NCBI GenBank assembly: GCA_014529385.2
Contig: CM043957.1
Span: forward strand, 72,012,381-72,076,380
Source: Adiantum capillus-veneris
Taxonomy: Eukaryota > Streptophyta > Polypodiopsida > Polypodiales > Pteridaceae
Length of the DNA: 64,000 bases
Direction of reading: 5' to 3'
In this document: piece after piece, positions 1 through 11,030 of the stretch
Numbering within the stretch: the first letter of the stretch is position 1
How the letters are laid out: every line of letters begins with the position of its first letter
Made by a program: the position numbers and the translations under genes
Notes under the pieces: generated by a model
The model's database searches: none
Told to the model about the DNA's origin: nothing
The model's input: the letters and a program-made list of their open reading frames with translations, nothing else

Positions 1-2448
1 CGCATCATATGTTACGTTAGATACAGTAAGGCCAAAGACCCTGAAAACCACTATAGAGAACAGTGTCTTCTCTTCTTGCCATGGTCAACAAATGAGAATG
101 AGCATCTACGTGAAGGCTTGTCTTGGATCGATGTCTACACTTCGAACATCGAGACAATGCAAAACAACGAATCACAATTTGTTGTCGAACCAACTTCACT
201 AGACAAATTCACTACAACCATCACAACATCACGTAGCACAAGCAATCCAAGCTCCTTGAACAATTCTGACAATGCCAACGTGATGATCAATACCCCATCA
301 AAGCAACCGAGCAAGAAACCATTTGCTTTACATTTTTCCAAACACATTGCCATGACCAATGAGGATTTCCACACGTCAATAAAGAAACTAAACCCACAGC
401 AGTGACTTATACTCGACGACATCATGCTCAGAAAACGCATAACGCCATCAGAAAAGATACATCTCTTCCTCACGGGTGGAGCAGGGACTGGAAAAACGTT
501 CACGTTGCTCCTGTTGGTTGAAGCCCTCATTCGATTCTACACGCACATGTCAGGTCACAATCCTGACTTTCCCAAGGCGCTACTAATGGCATATACAGGA
601 AAGGCAGCGTTCAACATTGGTGGTACAACTATACACTCAGCTTTACATTTGCCTTTGACAACTACCACACACACAAGCCTTGGAGCAGAAAAGCTAGATG
701 CATTATCCTTACTTTATCAAGATTTGGAACTTGTAGTGTTCGATGAAGTCTCCTTGATAGGGTCAAGTGTCTTCTCTCTGGCCGACTCACGTCTTCGTGC
801 CATCAAGAGAAAACACGACCAGCCTTTCGGTGGCCTTGACGTCATACTTTGTGGTGACCTTTGCCAAGCTAGCCGAGTCAAAGACTCTTGGATATTCACA
901 AGCAAGCAACCTCTCGTTGAGGCAGTCGCACCTTCATACTGGCGCGAATTCCCTAAGTGCTATGAACTAACGATTACCATGAGACAAACTGATCAGCAGT
1001 TTATAGAGGTGCTCAATCGAATGAGAATTGGTTCACACACTAGCAACGATATTGCATACATTAACAACTCCTTCCACAGGGCGTTGCCTGCTGACATAAC
1101 CATATCGCACCTATTCTACTCTAACAAAGCAAAGGACGAGCACAACGAAAAGGTCTTCGCACAGTTGCCCGATGAGCCACACATATTCAAAGCAATTGAC
1201 AAGCATGCCAATACTTGCAGCAAAACAATAGCAATACCGTTGGATGCCAAGCAAACTGCAGGGCTCCAAGCAACATTGTGCTTGAAGCCAGGCCTGGTGG
1301 TCGAGTTATGTGCCGGAAATCTAGACATTGCCGACGGCCTCGTAAATGGTGCGGAAGGCATTTACAAGCTCTGCACTACAGTCTCTAGCACAACATGCCT
1401 CTGGATTCATTTCACCAATCCCAATATAGGACGAAAACAAAGATATGAACACGCCCATCTCCACACACCACTCACATCGCCTAGCTGGACGCCAATTCTT
1501 CGCATTGCACGTGAATTCCAAATTGGAAAAAACCACCTCAACACCCTCACACGCAAGCAATTCCCGATTCAGCCTGCTGGAGCACGCACAATTCATCGAT
1601 CGCAAGGGCTTACACTCAGCACATTGGATTTCAGCCCCAGAGGAATTAGATCTCACGGACTCACCTACACTGCTCTCACACGCATTCGTGACACTGCAAA
1701 TCTATATTTGATAGACAGCCTACTCCCCAGCAATGTCCGTATCGACCCAAGTGTCCTTGAAGAGCTCCATAGATTGAGAACGGAAGCAACTTATTCTCCC
1801 ATCCAAAAACAATTACATCTCCACCAAGATACACATTACATTGTACAATCACTGAACGTCGTCTCCCTTAGAAAGCATGCAGACGATATCATCCATGACA
1901 CAAGTCTAATGGCCTCTGACGTGCTCTGCCTCCAAGAGACTCGACTACATGCGATCACCATTCCAGGATTCCAGAACATATCCTCAACACAACTACACGG
2001 CGTGTCAATTCTCCTCAAAAGCAACCTAATACCCACGCAAACACACAAATCCATAAATCACACTCTTGAAACAGTTCGTGCAACTTTCCAATGCACAAAC
2101 AAGCGCGTGGCGACAGTCGTCTCGCTCTACAGGGCGCCGACGTCATCGCTCCCAGCGTTCCTAGACAGCATCTCTTCCCTCCTTCATTGAACGAGCACCA
2201 TGCGGCCACTGATCATAATGGGAGATTTCAACATTGACGCACTTGATCAACCCAGCACATACAAAACGCTATCCACCCTCATGCACCAGCATGGACTCCA
2301 TCAATTGATACACCATCCAACCACAATACACAACTCTGCACTTGACCACATATGGATTAGCACTGAGCTGTCACAAACCATGTCTGGCACCAACTACAAC
2401 TACTGGTCCGACCATTCGACCACATACCTCCTCATCGCAAAAGCCTAA
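1..2448 (+). pseudogene. Helentron-like Rep/helicase C-terminal half with fused endonuclease domain (5' end outside window)
   Basis: One reading frame runs from base 1 to 2448, broken only by TGA at 403-405 and 2188-2190. A SuperFamily 1 PIF1-type helicase is clear: Walker A GGAGTGKT at 475-498, Walker B FDEV near 739-750, GDLCQ near 853-867, and the late motif HRSQG at 1594-1608. After the helicase, from about 1840, comes an endonuclease/exonuclease/phosphatase fold with SLN, QET (1933-1941), GDFN (2221-2232) and SDH (2407-2415). Helitron Rep/Hel proteins carry this helicase; a C-terminal endonuclease is the hallmark of the Helentron (Helitron2) branch. The Rep HUH part would lie before base 1. 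Both stops probably replaced CGA arginine codons, so the copy is decayed but recent enough to keep all motifs. A related copy lies at 42,983-45,290. Confidence 0.85.
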
Positions 2449-2759
2449 CCTTCCCTTCTCTCTTGCAGGCCACTGTGAGTTCTCACCTTGTTTTTTCAAG
2501 TATTTGGAGCTTCTCTTCGCGACTAATGAATGAGAATTCAAGAAGAATGAAATACTTTTCCTAGATTCTAGGCTTCAACTTTAACTTTCATGATCCTTTC
2601 CCAAATTGAAGTATATCACATCCTAGTCTAGAGGAGCGTTTTTGTCAAATTTGGTATATATAAAATGAGTAAAGATTCACCTTCCAAATTAGTATGACTA
2701 CAATTCTACCATTTTAATATTTAAAATCACTAATACATTAGTAGTGAGGGGACCTGGCT
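2449..2759. other. AT-rich spacer after the Helentron coding region
   Basis: The first ~55 bases still resemble the sequence following the endonuclease in the copy at 45,240-45,290, so the Helentron 3' end extends to about 2,505. The rest is AT-rich DNA with no reading frame or repeat that I recognise. No Helitron-type 3' hairpin plus CTRR end could be placed with confidence. Confidence 0.4.
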
Positions 2760-3115
2760 CTAAGTACGGGCTTTTACCCTGAAGAGTTGCTATATCTCGG
2801 GAGTGACAAGCCTATTTTGATGGCATTGACAGTGTGCAAGTCGGGCACAGGGAGCAAGGGAATCTCAACCGGGCACTTTGCTAATCGCATGGTGGCAGAG
2901 GGGGTGGGGTTTCCCATTGCAAGACATAAACCTGAGCGCGTTGAGGGGCTACAAAGTGCTGACGCGACGGGGTGACGAGGCAAGCCACCGTGGACGAAGT
3001 GGGGGATAAGAAGGCCGTCCACATGCCACGTGTCCGGGCATCATTATGGCAGGGAGGGGGCGGCTAGTATGTCCTCAAGGTTAGTACCTCGTACCCTCGG
3101 GGTTGAGGCCTCAGG
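2760..3115 (-). repeat. Repeat family R1, copy A (reverse orientation); candidate left inverted terminus of a Mutator-like element
   Basis: The reverse complement of about 2,800-3,035 matches 9,795-10,085 (copy B) and 11,812-12,045 (copy C), all plus-oriented. The shared core runs from a CCCCCACTTCGTCC stretch to GATGCCATCAAA. Weaker similarity continues on both sides. Copies A and B lie in opposite orientation around a SWIM-type transposase, as long Mutator terminal inverted repeats would. No target-site duplication was found. Confidence 0.55.
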
Positions 3116-3180
3116 ACCAAAGATAGCGTTCAATGCCCACTCATTGTCTCACTCTCTTTGAGGCTCTCTAAGGAGCTCAA

Positions 3181-4573
3181 AGGCTATTCTCGTGGCACGT
3201 GAGAAGGAGAAAGAAACAGAGGTCCAAATATTGTACGAGGCCACTGCCAAGAAAATGCAGGTATGCCCGAGTTTACGCCTATTCATGGCCATTGGGATGC
3301 GCTCTAACCGTTTCTCTTTATGTATTGTGTTGAGAAGGGCAAGAAGACAACCATACCTTTGAATGGGGATTCCGCTGTTGTGGAGTTGGCGACAAAGGGA
3401 GGGGTGCAGGTATGTTCACCTTCTCCAACTCGGGCTCGCCTGGGTTTACATGTTGGGTCCATGTTTGCACGTTGGGCTTGCCCAGGTTTTCATGCCATGC
3501 CGGGATTGGCCGGGTTTATCTATCAAGTCCGTGGTGCTAAAAGGTTGCATTTCATGGCTTCTCTTTATAAGGTGGGTTGATTCCAAGGTTTTTTTTGTGG
3601 ACAGAGGTTAAACCTGAAGGTTGATGAAGGCCCAGATGGCAAAGCTAGACATGAACAAGCCAAGAGTGCAAATGGGAAGAGGATGCTTGTGAAGCCCAAA
3701 GAGAAGGTCCAAATGAAGGGTTCTGATGCAAGGGAAGAGGCTCCTTGTGAAGCCCAAGGAGAAGGTCCCAATGAAATGTTCATATGTGGTTCAAAATCCC
3801 TTGACTGTCCACTTGAAGGGTCATGAGGTAGAGAAACAACCCAAGGTGGCTAGTGAAAAGGGGAAGGGAAAACTTCAACTACAAGAGAAGCCAAGACCAA
3901 ATGCTGCAATTGCCACCGCAAAAGAAGCCAAAGGCAGTAAGAGAAAGCTTCTTGAAGTAGAAGGGGCTGGTTTAGGGTCTACATCCAAGCGAACGAAGGC
4001 CGGAACCTCTCAACCATTGAGCGTCAGTCCTGTGAGCCCCTCTCAGACCCGTGTCTACATTTAGTCTCGGGCATGCTTGAGTTTTCATTTGGGTTAGCAA
4101 GGGTTGCCTACCATTTCTAAAGTTATGCAGGTATGTTCTTTTATACAGGTGCAAAGAGCCGACTCATTGAAGTCATCCCCATCCGGTTTGCCCAAGTAGA
4201 AACACACGGATGGGGACCACCTTCGTAAGCAACATGGGCTGAGGGTAGCGATTCCGCATAGAGTGGGAGGGAGGGTGACTGGTGTTGCTTTAAACCCCAT
4301 TCAAAAGTCTACACAAAGAGATAGGTTATGTGCGGCAAAGCGATTTGAAGACGTGGACCGCAAGTACGAGTTGAGTCACAAGGCTATTCAAGCAAGGGCC
4401 CTCATTAAGGGCTTGGAAGCATGGGATTGTATCAACAAGAAGAAAGTACCATGCACCAAAGATGATTTTCTCCTTGACTTCGTGGCGGCTTGTATGCGGA
4501 AGGCTGATGCTATGCAAGAGATGAGAAAGATGATATAGTGAAGAAGATACAACAAGGCTACGAACGCCATGTG

Positions 4574-4614
<41 letters not shown>

Positions 4615-5090
4615 TTGTTGCCCATCAATGCTAGGGTCTACACTGTCTAACATTGCCCGGGTTTACATAACCTATTTGTGCAGCGACATGTTTGAAGCTT
4701 GAGCTCCATAAGTGAGGATGAAGAGAGAGGGGAGGAAGATGGTACTAGTGATGATGACGACGGAAATGATGAAGAAGTTGATGATGACCAAGGGAGTGAC
4801 GAAGAAGGTCAAGAGGATCATGAAGAAGGGGGAGATGGGGACGGGAGTGACGAAGGGCAGTGGGGATGATGGAGATAGCAGCGGGAGTGATAGTGGTAAC
4901 AACGACAATGGTGGCGGGGATGATGGGAGGATAGGAAGGATGATGGAGACAGTGCGGACGGAAGTGATGAAGGGGATGCTACTGGTGCTAAAGGAGAGGA
5001 TGCATCGACGGAGGGGGATGGGGAAGGTGAGGCATGCGAGAAGGTGTCAACGACTCCTCATCACACCTGAGTGGAGATGGTGGCACCCCT
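3181..5090 (+). pseudogene. Unrecognised multi-exon gene remnant with basic middle and acidic C-terminal region
   Basis: Several coding-like blocks are joined by plausible splice sites: CAG^GTATGCCC near 3,261, CAG^GTATG near 3,411, a short GTATG...CAG unit near 4,128-4,150, and CAT^GTGAGT near 4,571 with GTGCAG near 4,683. The blocks encode a K/E-rich start, a Lys-rich segment (3,620-4,063) with an internal 54-base duplication, a charged helical part (4,263-4,538), and a long Asp/Glu/Gly/Ser-rich stretch (4,700-5,070). Frameshifts near 4,530 and 4,855, plus stops near 4,197 and 4,693, interrupt it. I do not recognise the family. The position inside a candidate Mutator-like element suggests an accessory or captured gene. 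A chromatin-type acidic protein is a guess from composition only. Confidence 0.35.
4576..4612. repeat. (CT)n microsatellite
   Basis: Pure CT dinucleotide run immediately after a GTGAG splice-donor-like sequence, so it may lie at the start of an intron. Confidence 0.95.
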
Positions 5091-5305
5091 GGCGTAGCGA
5101 CTATCCTTGCATTTCTGAGGTCGGTTTAGGCCCGATGCATTGATGGAGCTTTTTTGTATTACATATCTCAACTTATTGCTATGTAAATTTTGGATGACAT
5201 GAGTGTTGCCATGTTTTGAATGTTAATTTCTTTGCCCCAATGATGTACCTAACTATGCTCAAGCTTCTAACCAGCTAAGGAGTTTTTGTTAATGTCTTTG
5301 GGTAA

Positions 5306-5308
<3 letters not shown>

Positions 5309-5390
<82 letters not shown>
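5309..5390. repeat. (CT)n microsatellite, about 41 units
   Basis: Uninterrupted CT dinucleotides heading the first copy of the ~700-base tandem duplication. Confidence 0.97.
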
Positions 5391-5393
<3 letters not shown>

Positions 5394-6016
5394 CATGCAA
5401 AAATTCCTTCACGAAAGGGAAAGTCCCAGCTGAAACATTGGTGCATGTAAACTTGAAGAGACTTTACATCCCTCAATTTTAGAAATTGGGAGTCGTTTGA
5501 CGAAACAAAACACCTGAACATAAAAAACCTAATTTTTAGAGAGAAGCATAGAGTAAAACTTGGGCTAATTTACATAGACTTAATCTGGGAAGGTTCATGT
5601 TTTTCTATAGAAGTACATTGCAATACCTTGATGCCCACACATTCAAAATGCAATGAGGCTTGCATGAGATTGGAGCCCTCATACAAGACTACCTCTCGAC
5701 TAATCAGAGCATCACGTGTATCTTGTGCTCCTTGTCATGAAGCTATGGCAATAGTGCTTGACATGTTTGGCACGAGTCCACACTCTTGGTCCACCAACAA
5801 TCTATTGCCCCTTTGATGCTTCTTCCCAAGCATGCCCGTTTCTCTCAAGGGTTGAGGCCTTCCAGCAACAATGAATATGGTGAATCCAAGCAAGTATAAA
5901 CCTGGGCAAGAGCAAACCAGTTCACATTTCAATACAAAATATATAAACCCAGAGATGAAGCCGCAAAAAGGTCACTACCTTCGATGCACAATTAGGACAC
6001 AAAGCCTCATTAGGAT

Positions 6017-6019
<3 letters not shown>

Positions 6020-6083
<64 letters not shown>
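6020..6083. repeat. (CT)n microsatellite
   Basis: CT run with one TG interruption, heading the second copy of the tandem duplication. Confidence 0.95.
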
Positions 6084-6406
6084 TTGTGGGCATATGTACA
6101 AATGTCCTCACAAAAGGGAAAGTTAAGGCAAAAACTGGCAAGTATCTATAAACACGGGCAACATTGCATCTTTTGGTTTTAAAAACTTTACAATGTTTGT
6201 TGGAAAGAGCGAAAAACTTTAAAATTCCCAATATCTAGATAAAAGCAAAGAGAGAAACTTAGGAAAGTTTAGAGTTTCTCACAAAAGTACAATGTGATGC
6301 CTTGATGCCCACACATTCCCAATGCTATGTCCGGTTGTCCAAGGTCAGTGTGAAAGCACGCTCTTCATCCTCGTTTGAGCCACACGACACTGATGCAATG
6401 AGGCAT

Positions 6407-8950
6407 TCATGAGAGTTGGAGTTCTCGTACAAGACTCTTTCTCCAACCAATTAAAGCATCACGTATAACTCGTGCCCCATGTCGTGAATAAGTGAGTGAA
6501 AATATCGCTTGGCATGCTTGGTTGGACTCCATATTTTGATCCACCAAGAAGGTCTTGGTGTAACAATGATGGCAATACACTCGATTTTTCTTTGCGAAGC
6601 GCACTCGATTTCGGTCCCTTTGATGTCTTAAGCTTGCTCATTACTCTCAAGGGTTGAATAGGCACCGTTGTGATTGTCTCATCATTTGTAACTCTCTGTT
6701 GTCCATGCCCGAGTCGGGTGGCTATCACATGCCCCTGAATTTGTGAAATGCTTCCCTTTCTCTGGCAATTTGATCTCCTTGGGAGCCCTTCATGTGAAAG
6801 ACATGAATAGGCCAATCGTAGCTACCTTATCAATGATTGTAGGTGCACCTCATCACAAGATGGGATATGCTTCTTAATCTCATTTAACACACTCTTCGAA
6901 TATTCGATGCATTGGTTGAGGATATGCAATGAAAGGGACCGTTGCATGACCATGTCATTGGGAGGCTCATCGAGCCCTTCAAGTATGGAGCCAATGGCCT
7001 CTTGTGAATTCTCCATCGCCATTTCCCTAGCTATGTCAACGATTGGGAGAATATGGCGCAAATGAGGAAAGAAGTCTCTTACTACTAGTCGCATGCCATA
7101 TAGGTGCTTGCACATGCTTGCCCAATCTGCACAATCACAATAAGAGGATTGCAAGCTAACCTGATACTAGATCTTGTGGCATGACATACTCAAGACCTTG
7201 AAAAGGAGGGCCGCTTCCTCAATCACTTCAATGGTTGATGGGTTACTTACATATTTGCAAAGCATTTGTTCTCCACCTGACAAGCGTTCATTTGCCACTT
7301 GTCATTCCCATACATGTTGTGTTTACCTGAGTCAACTACAAAATGAAAGGTAGTATAAAGACTCTGTTACAAAGTCTGTAAACCCAAGCAAGGACATAAA
7401 CCAAAGAAACAGTTACCAAAAATGCAGGATAAAGATACAATTACTAAGAGTGTAAACTCAGGCAAGGAACTAAACCAAGGACATAGTTACTCAGAATGTA
7501 AACCCAGAAAAGGATGTAAACCAAAGACACAGTTACTCAAAATGTAGCATAAAGACACAATTACTCAGGATGTAAACCTAGACAAGTACAAAAAAAAGAC
7601 ACAATTGCTCAGAATGCAGTATAAAGACACTATTACTCCAAATGTAAACCCAGACAATGGCAAAAGGTAAACCGTGGCATACAAAAAACAGAGGGGCATT
7701 ATGGATCTCTTGTTTTTGTCTAAAGAACTCCACATCAGTACCACCCATCCATGTCCCTGTGATTGAATCGCCAATAAGGGCATGCAACAAGTCCATGGTT
7801 GATCGATTAATCCGTGCATCCAAAAAGGTGTACTTTATGTACTGCCAAAGTCTCTCCACCAAGTTCATGGTGTCAACGTGCCCATGAGGGAAGAGCCAGC
7901 CAATTTTGGCCACAATCGACGCGAATTGCATGTCTTTGCAACCCATCCATTGCTAATGTATCTTAGAATGTTATTATGCTCCGAGCATTCCCAAAGAGTT
8001 CTCTGTACTTCGAGTCGAACTCTTCCTCCGTCGAGCATTGCATCATACTCTCCATTGCACCATACACATAGTCACACGTTTCTTTGGGGACCTGGAAGAA
8101 GACGTGAGGAGGGGGGAGGCAATCATAAGCATGGAAAATGGAGAGGCGAAGAAACATAAGCAAGGCTTTGGACTCACCTGTGGAAGTAAATGCTCCACCC
8201 AAGCCTTCTTTGTGTGGAACCAACATACTAGCACAATGCATGCAACTTGGGTGATACTACCATTTTCACCCACTTCCTAGCAAAATGGATCGGCATCAAC
8301 CACTTTCTTGATGGCTTGTAGTGAAGTGATGCACTTATCAATCACCAATGCCTTTGGGCGGATGTTGTTCCATTCTATGGAAGCCTAGTTTTCAAGATGA
8401 CTTTTTCCTAGCTAGTTCCTACATCACGTGTGCATAACATGAACCACGCAAGTAAGCCAACACCATGCTGATTTGGTATCACTATTGCATACAGGGGCAT
8501 GCCAAATACATTTGTCTTGAAGGTTGAGTCTATTGCCCAGGAACTATTGCGCGAAGCATCCAATCGTCTTGGATAACTAGAATGAAGGATCGGTTTGTCT
8601 CCTCAAGTGCATCGGGGTTGTAGGGCTGACAGTGTACAAGGATGAGTGTACCGACGTCAAACAAATCCACGTTGAAAAGATTTGTTTTGCGATTGCTGTC
8701 CTGGTTGCGGTCCCAATCAAGGTGTTAACTTGTGTGGCATAAACACAATCCTTTCCCAATCTTTTATGCATGGAATCCTCTTTCAAGTGCTATTGACAAG
8801 ATACATATCACCATCTTCATCGGTGACCGTGTGTAATCATGCTTGGATTCTTCCCATTTTCTCGAGTCCAAGAGGCCCTGTTTGTCCACTGCTTTGAGAG
8901 AAACTATGGTCGGTCCTTGCCCTTTTTGTATGGAAGAAATCATCAAGCTA
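6407..8950 (-). pseudogene. Mutator-like (MULE) transposase with SWIM zinc finger, decayed
   Basis: Read on the minus strand from high to low coordinates. Near 8,510-8,540 there is a DSTFKTN block followed by a hydrophobic LYAIV stretch, the start of the MULE catalytic domain. Near 8,190-8,220 lies CWFH-KKAW, which matches the C..H motif of the family. Near 7,800-7,890 a VERLW...K block with long helices follows, and near 7,095-7,140 the SWIM finger CDC...W...CKH. An extension with a CHHC pair ends near 6,407. The segments sit in different frames with stops between them, so the gene is broken. Some gaps, including the minisatellite at 7,350-7,670, look like introns. Family members cut and paste DNA in the nucleus. 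Flanking inverted repeats at 2,760-3,115 and 9,738-10,158 may be its termini. Confidence 0.7.
7350..7670. repeat. Minisatellite with ~60-base irregular units containing TGTAAACCCAG
   Basis: About five degenerate units share AAAGACACAATTACTCAG-like and TGTAAACCCAGACAAGG-like blocks. On the minus strand it starts next to a GTATGCCACGG sequence after a coding block, so it is probably inside an intron of the SWIM transposase. Confidence 0.75.
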
Positions 8951-9737
8951 TATGCTTGTCTATCAAAGGCAAAATACCGATTAGATGTAAATGTAAAAGC
9001 ATCTACTCATGGTTGTTGAGCCATTTCAAACAAATCTTGCATTTCATGGCTATCACTAGAGTCTCCCCCATCCATCTCCTTATCAAAGGTGCTATAAATT
9101 TGATACATATCAAGAGGACCTTGTAGCCCAAGCATCTCCATTGAAGAGTCTATCGACTGTGGCTGTTGCCAATGGCTGGGAGTTCATTTAAATCCCAATG
9201 ACAAGCCATCCCTTCCATTGTCGCCCTTATTCCCTGTCTTGCCCGGGTTTACAAAAACTTATCCACCTCTCGCCAACTATCCAATCATGAAGCCATGGTA
9301 AGAAGATCCTCTCCCCTTCTGATAGCCCACCATTTCTCCCATTTTTGCATTGCAATACCCTAACTTGCCCGGGTTTACAATGAAAGAGCTCAAGTGTGGG
9401 TGGTTGTGGAGAGGTGTAGGTTCTTCACGACAAATGCAGCTTGGCAATCCAGAGCAGGAACATAGGCTCAGATTTGGCGAGCTCTTTTAGAAGAGGAGGG
9501 GGAGAGGAGAGCTGCATCGACACAAGTCCATGGCGAGCTGCATCATCACTTGTTCTACCTGTTTGTGCTCGTGCTATTCAAAAGAGGGGGAGAGAAGGCT
9601 TGCAAGAGCCCACAAGCGCCATTACCAAGCAAGATGGAGGTGCAGAGGTGCGGATGCAGCTTTCCTAGCAATCTGAGGCTTGGCAATGGCAGTCCCTCGA
9701 GGCTCTTCCTGCGCGTCCTTGCGGAGCATGCATGGAG
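8951..9737. other. No gene seen; two copies of the GCCCGGGTTTACA motif
   Basis: No convincing coding region. Plus-strand copies of CCCGGGTTTACA lie at 9,242-9,253 and 9,368-9,379. Short open frames here (for example 9,441-9,804) show no family features. Confidence 0.5.
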
Positions 9738-10158
9738 AACCTTCAGAGTACCAAGGCGTAACTACCTCCGCTGCCCCCAATTATGCATTTTTGAAATTGC
9801 ATGACGTGGCACCCAACCCTGTCATCATCCCCCACTTCGTCTAGTCCCGCCATCATCCCCCACTTTGTCCATGGTGGCTTGCCTCATCACCCCACCACGT
9901 TGGCACTCCGCACCCCCCCGACGCGCCTGGGTTTACGTCTTGCAGCGAGCAACCCCACCCCCCATGCCACCATGCGATTCGCCACATGTCCGATTGAGAT
10001 GTCCTCGCTCTCCGTGCCCGACTTGCCCACTGTCGATGCCATCAAATAGACTTTTCACTATCACCAGGCAAATAAACCTGAGGTGGAGCACCTTCGTAGT
10101 ACCAAGGCGTAACTACCTCCGTAGCCCCCAATCATGCATTTTGAAATTGCATGACGTG
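9738..10158 (+). repeat. Repeat family R1, copy B, flanked by ~70-base direct repeats
   Basis: The R1 core spans about 9,795-10,085. It is bracketed by two near-identical ~70-base direct repeats at 9,738-9,808 and 10,088-10,158, both containing GTACCAAGGCGTAACTACC and ending in GAAATTGCATGACGTG. The unit therefore looks like about 1.2 tandem copies or a tiny terminal-repeat element. It is the inverted partner of copy A across the transposase region. Confidence 0.75.
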
Positions 10159-10556
10159 TCATAATAATCAATATCTAATTCTCCTAAATGATTTTCTCAT
10201 ATTAAACTGATCATTTAAGTGGGGAAGTGCCAGGGGAGAAAAAGCTAGAATATTGGTTAAGCTAGCAGACCGGCCACAATAGGGATCCAAAGGAGGGAAA
10301 ATAGGGATCCAAAGGGGGGGCCATCTGCAAAAGAGCCATGTGCAACAATGGGCTAAAAAGACCCTAAGGTTCAGCCCATTAAGACTTCCAAAATGAGCCC
10401 ATTAAGACTTCCAAAATGCTAAGGTTCCAAAATTCAAAAGTTGTGTCCAAAGGTCAACCCTAGGGAAAATTGGATGCTTTGTGTGTGCCCTAAAAGTCTT
10501 TGCACATCCCTACATGGGAGGGGGCGAGCCCTTCTTCTAGGGGATGAGAGAGAAAG

Positions 10557-10557
<1 letters not shown>
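10159..10557. other. No gene seen; small tandem duplications
   Basis: AT-rich to mixed DNA. Short local duplications occur, such as CCCATTAAGACTTCCAAAATG repeated near 10,377-10,418 and ATAGGGATCCAAAGG repeated near 10,280-10,315. Confidence 0.5.

Positions 10558-10623
<66 letters not shown>
10558..10623. repeat. (CA)n microsatellite
   Basis: Uninterrupted CA dinucleotides, about 33 units. Confidence 0.97.
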
Positions 10624-10625
<2 letters not shown>

Positions 10626-10639
10626 CTCCCTTTACACAA

Positions 10640-11030
10640 AGGGAATGAGGGACACATGTCAGCTCCCTAGCCCAGATGCCCACAAGGTGTGCCAATTTCT
10701 ATTGGATGGCCCTTGAAGTGGACCAATGAGAATTAAGCTAGAGTAAATCTAGTTTAATTAATTTAAAAATATTTAATAATAGAAACCAATGAGAATTAAG
10801 TCTCCTAGAAGACTATTGGGCAGTCTCCCACGGGGTCCAATGAGCATTCAGGAGCCCCATGGCTTGCTTGATTCCTATTGGCCAGGAGGCAAAGGGGTCC
10901 AATGAGAGTTTAGTTTAATTATTTAATTACCTAAAGCTCTCACAAAAGGGGAAAGGGGGACACATGTCAGAAGGCTATCACTTATGTTGCTTAATTGTGA
11001 TTGGCTTGACTTGGGGAGGGCCAATGAGGC
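10640..11030. repeat. Degenerate array with CCAATGAG and ATTGG modules
   Basis: CCAATGAG occurs at 10,723, 10,786, 10,837, 10,899 and 11,021. Four of these follow an ATTGG at nearly constant distance (10,701, 10,815, 10,877, 11,000). GACACATGTCAG occurs near 10,649 and 10,959, so part of the array is a larger duplicated block. CCAAT is the NF-Y box, but no downstream gene is evident. Confidence 0.6.

Larger units (their letters stand above)
5270..6670. repeat. Tandem duplication of a ~700-base block, each copy starting with a (CT)n tract
   Basis: Copy 1 spans about 5,270-5,870 and copy 2 about 5,970-6,670. Both run from a (CT)n tract through a stretch containing AAAGGGAAAGT and CTTGATGCCCACACATTC to TCTCAAGGGTTGA. 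Copy 2 is diverged and carries insertions. On the minus strand, copy 2 encodes the apparent C-terminal extension of the transposase pseudogene that continues beyond 6,800. Confidence 0.7.

Noticed and set aside
403-2190. TGA codons in the Helentron frame as selenocysteine or programmed readthrough
   Set aside because: Other elements in the window show the same C-to-T type stops, including TAA and TAG, so mutational decay explains them better.
5267-5521. Open frames through (CT)n and (CA)n tracts, also at 5,871-6,231, 10,434-10,716, 12,111-12,554, 40,875-41,177, 46,371-47,268 and 54,130-54,432
   Set aside because: Pure dinucleotide runs stay open in several frames. The predicted proteins are Arg-Glu, Leu-Ser, Thr-His or Val-Cys repeats with no other support.
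7350-7670. CRISPR-like array
   Set aside because: The units are degenerate, spacers are not unique, and the context is a plant transposon intron.
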